The translations under genes and the position numbers were made by a program. The notes under the pieces are model-generated. The model worked only from the letters and a program-made list of their open reading frames with translations, ran no database searches and was not told the origin of the DNA. Below, one piece after another: positions 5,313 through 7,053 of a stretch of DNA of 7,053 nucleotides. The DNA is from an uncultured Dokdonella sp. (GTDB lineage: Bacteria > Pseudomonadota > Gammaproteobacteria > Xanthomonadales > Rhodanobacteraceae): contig CAKSZY010000052.1 of assembly GCA_934526015.1 (NCBI GenBank), positions 1 to 7,053 on the forward strand. Reading direction: 5' to 3'. How positions within the stretch are numbered: the stretch's first letter is position 1; each line of letters begins with the position of its first letter.

Positions 5313-6233
5313 GTGCACGGCATGCGTGCCGCGGAGGCGTTGCGCGGATGGTTGCGCGCCGGCGTGCTCGCCCTGCTCGCCGGCGCCGCCGTGGCGGCCG
5401 CGGCGCAGGACTCGACGCCGGCGGTGCCGCCGCTCACCGCGCGGGTGACCGATCTCACTGGAACCCTCGACGCCGGGCGCCGCCAGGCGCTGGAACGGCA
5501 GCTGGCCGAACTCGAGCAACGCAAGGGTGCCCAGCTCGCCGTGCTGATGGTCGCGACGACCGGGCCGGAAGACATCGCCGCCTATGCGATCCGCGTGTTC
5601 GACGCCTGGAAGCTCGGCCGCAAGGACATCGACGACGGCGCCCTGCTGCTGGTCGCCAAGGACGACCGCAGCGTGCGCATCGAAGTCGCGCGTGGCCTCG
5701 AAGGCGCCATCCCCGATGCCGCCGCGGCGCGCATCATCCGCGAATACCTGGTGCCGCGCTTCCGCAGTGGCGACTTCGATGGCGGCATCGAGGATGCCGT
5801 CGCCGCGATGGTCCGTCTGGTCGATGGCGAGCCGCTGCCGGAGCCGTGGAAAGGAACCCCGCGGGAACGCAGCGGCAGCATCCCGCAGGCGATCCTGTTC
5901 GGTCTGATCGCGGCACTGTGGACACGCGCCATGTTCCAGCGCCTGCGGACGCTGCCGCGCGGCGCGCTGACCGGATTGGCCGGCGGCGGCCTGGCCTGGC
6001 TGATGTCCGGCCTGCTGGCGGTCGGATTCGGCGTCGGCGTGCTCGCCGTCCTCATCGGCCTGCTCGGCGGCGGCGGCGGACGGTTCGCCAACCGCGGTGG
6101 CTGGGGAGGCTTCGGCGACCGCGGTTTTGGCGGTGGCGGCTTCGGCGGCGGTGGACGCGGCGGCTTCGGCGGTGGCGGGTTCTCCGGCGGCGGCGGCATT
6201 TCCGCAGGCGGCGGCGCCTCGGGGCGCTGGTGA
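5313..6233 (+). CDS. Secreted, membrane-anchored TPM-domain protein (YgcG family) with Gly-rich tail
   Basis: A 306-residue protein (303 if the ATG at 5322 is used). A signal peptide ends near the AVAAAAQDS region (about residues 25-34). The TPM domain covers about 40-172, with LTARVTDLTGTLD, the strand KGAQLAVLMVATT, WKLGRKDIDDGALLLVAKDDR, and RIEVARGLEGAIPDAAAARII leading into RFRSGDFDGGI. Then come hydrophobic segments at about 190-206 and 220-250, and a tail of about 55 residues of Gly/Phe/Arg repeats ending GGGASGRW, typical of the family. TPM domains occur in plant TLP18.3/Psb32 (photosystem II repair; phosphatase activity reported) and in bacterial membrane proteins of unclear role. 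The topology puts the TPM domain in the periplasm with lipoprotein LemA. Its stop is ten bases before the next TPM gene. GTG 5313 is preferred for its AGGA. Confidence 0.92.
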   Translation: MHGMRAAEALRGWLRAGVLALLAGAAVAAAAQDSTPAVPPLTARVTDLTGTLDAGRRQALERQLAELEQRKGAQLAVLMVATTGPEDIAAYAIRVFDAWKLGRKDIDDGALLLVAKDDRSVRIEVARGLEGAIPDAAAARIIREYLVPRFRSGDFDGGIEDAVAAMVRLVDGEPLPEPWKGTPRERSGSIPQAILFGLIAALWTRAMFQRLRTLPRGALTGLAGGGLAWLMSGLLAVGFGVGVLAVLIGLLGGGGGRFANRGGWGGFGDRGFGGGGFGGGGRGGFGGGGFSGGGGISAGGGASGRW

Positions 6234-6243
6234 GGAAGCGACG

Positions 6244-6738
6244 ATGCTGATTCGCGCGCTGCGCCACCTGTTCGATTTCGGCCGTGCCCGACGCGCGTTT
6301 CCGCCGGCCAGCTTCGATGCCATCCAGCACGCCGTCAGCGCCGGCGAGCAGGGCCATCGCGGCGAGATCTGCTTCGCCGTCGAGGGTGGCCTGCCGCTGG
6401 CGTTCGTGTTGCGTGGCTCAAGCCCGCGCGAACGTGCCCTGGATGTGTTCGCGCAATTGCGCGTGTGGGACACGCAGGACAACACCGGTGTCCTCGTCTA
6501 CGTGCAACTGGCCGACCACGCCATCGAGATCGTCGCCGACCGTGGCGTCGCCGCGCACATCGACGACGCCCGATGGCAGGCGATCTGCACGGCGGCGAAG
6601 GAGCACTTCCTTGGCCGCCGCTACGAGGTCGGCGCGCTGGAAGCAGTGCGTGCGACCGCGGCCCTGCTCGCCGCGCATCTGCCGGCGCACGACGGCGACA
6701 ATCCCGACGAGCGTCCGAACCGGCCGGTGCGCTTGTAG
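6244..6738 (+). CDS. Small cytosolic TPM-domain protein
   Basis: A 164-residue protein without signal peptide or membrane segment, so cytosolic as far as can be seen. It resembles the short TPM-like proteins often encoded after LemA and a YgcG-type protein. Landmarks: an amphipathic Arg/Phe N-terminus (MLIRALRHLFDFGRARRAFP), HRGEICFAVEGGLPL (38-52), the central block VWDTQDNTGVLVYVQLADH (74-92), then IEIVADRGVAAHI (94-106), and a C-terminal helix GALEAVRATAALLAAHLPA (130-148). The function is unknown. The basic N-terminus could touch the membrane (inference). Start ATG 6244 follows GAGGAA by six bases; that Shine-Dalgarno overlaps the upstream TGA, so expression is probably coupled. It is the last gene of the unit, and the stop codon overlaps the start of a hairpin/T-run. 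Confidence 0.88.
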   Translation: MLIRALRHLFDFGRARRAFPPASFDAIQHAVSAGEQGHRGEICFAVEGGLPLAFVLRGSSPRERALDVFAQLRVWDTQDNTGVLVYVQLADHAIEIVADRGVAAHIDDARWQAICTAAKEHFLGRRYEVGALEAVRATAALLAAHLPAHDGDNPDERPNRPVRL

Positions 6739-6769
6739 CAGGAGATTGCTCCGCTGCTCCGCCTTTTTT
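6737..6769 (+). terminator. Candidate intrinsic terminator after the LemA/TPM unit
   Basis: An AGCAG-GAG stem (6737-6744) pairs with CTC-(CG bulge)-CTGCT (6749-6758) around an ATTG loop, followed five bases later by six T residues (6764-6769). It starts inside the TAG stop codon of the last gene. The gap between stem and T-run and the bulge make it weaker than a textbook terminator. The same arrangement, with a different loop sequence, is found behind the minus-strand operon at 247-277. Confidence 0.4.
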
Positions 6770-7053
6770 GCGCGAGATCGCAGCCATCTCGAGAAACGCA
6801 TGCGGGTCCCTTCGCCCCGTCGCAACGGGGAGAAGGGATAGCTGGCGTTTTCTCTGAAACGCAACTTGCATTCTTGCGACAGCGATTGCCTTCCTTCGCC
6901 CCGCGCAGCGGGGAGAAGGGACAGGCATGCGCTTTCTCGGATGTGCAGCTTGCATTCTTGCGACAGCACCAGCCGTCCTTCGCCCCGCGCAGCGGGGAGA
7001 AGGTGGTGCGGCAGCACCGGATGAGGGGCCGTGGGAGGTGGGGTGCGATCGGC
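6739..7053 (+). repeat. Right intergenic palindromic repeat block (about 84-bp tandem units)
   Basis: This gene-free stretch contains three palindromes, at 6808-6837, 6893-6919 and 6977-7003, with the core CCCCGCGCAGCGGGG (first copy varied to CCCCGTCGCAACGGGG) flanked by CCTTCG and AGAAGG. They are 84-85 bp apart. Between them a 23-bp stretch ending CATTCTTGCGACAGC recurs at 6861-6883 and 6945-6967 with one difference. The first part, 6746-6817, matches 199-270 of the left block in inverted orientation (67 of 72). The remaining end, 7004-7053, is GC-rich with nothing recognisable beyond a possible continuation of the same repeat family. Open frames here are translations of the repeat. Confidence 0.8.

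Noticed and set aside
3608..5575. 655-codon minus-strand open frame across dgkA, the TerC-family gene, lemA and the TPM gene
   Set aside because: It spans four well-supported genes on the other strand and has a His/Arg/Asp-rich, motif-free translation. It is a shadow frame despite its length.
6070..6230. GGC/GGT-rich stretch as a possible simple-sequence contingency locus
   Set aside because: It encodes the glycine-rich tail typical of the YgcG/TPM family and is interrupted, not a uniform short tandem repeat, so phase variation is unlikely.
5220..6485. 421-codon minus-strand open frame
   Set aside because: It is antisense to the TPM genes; its Ala/Arg-rich content mirrors the Gly-rich tail of the real protein.
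199..6817. A composite transposon bounded by inverted repeats
   Set aside because: The repeats contain no transposase, no target-site duplication could be seen, and the enclosed genes have housekeeping character and uniform composition. Dispersed intergenic repeats explain the pattern better.
6808..7003. Possible CRISPR array because of evenly spaced palindromes
   Set aside because: The spacing is 84-85 bp and the sequences between palindromes are partly the same, unlike unique spacers; no cas genes are present.

Overview
The window reads like a chromosomal segment of a GC-rich gammaproteobacterium, most likely of the Xanthomonadales/Lysobacterales. This rests on the strong G/C third-position bias, GTG starts, a GTAG-type REP palindrome as described in Stenotrophomonas, and arrays of short palindromic intergenic repeats. 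The protein motifs are proteobacterial (DgkA, YgdQ-like TerC and CpxAR-like sequences resemble the enterobacterial ones). The assignment is by pattern recognition only.

Layout: positions 1-447 hold no convincing gene but carry a repeat block (about 100-280) and a GTAG/REP-like region (about 304-418). From 3229 down to 448, on the minus strand, runs a three-gene unit: a PAP2 lipid phosphatase, an OmpR/CpxR-type response regulator and a CpxA-type sensor kinase. A 268-bp divergent intergenic region (3230-3497) separates it from plus-strand genes: dgkA (diacylglycerol/undecaprenol kinase) and a TerC-family membrane protein, closely linked. After a 72-bp gap comes a tight three-gene unit: lemA (lipoprotein form), a secreted and membrane-anchored TPM-domain protein with a Gly-rich tail, and a small cytosolic TPM-domain protein. 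Positions 6739-7053 hold a second repeat block, an inverted copy of the left one.

Taken together this looks like an envelope-maintenance locus. It combines a Cpx-like envelope sensor, a lipid phosphatase and a lipid kinase facing each other, a TerC-type probable metal exporter, and the poorly understood LemA/TPM module. No gene family here is new. The most interesting signals are regulatory and structural: four helically phased TTTGC/TTTAC-like pentamers just upstream of the response-regulator gene, resembling a CpxR operator array, and inverted copies of one repeat family placed directly behind the last gene of each gene block, each with a built-in U-tract hairpin.
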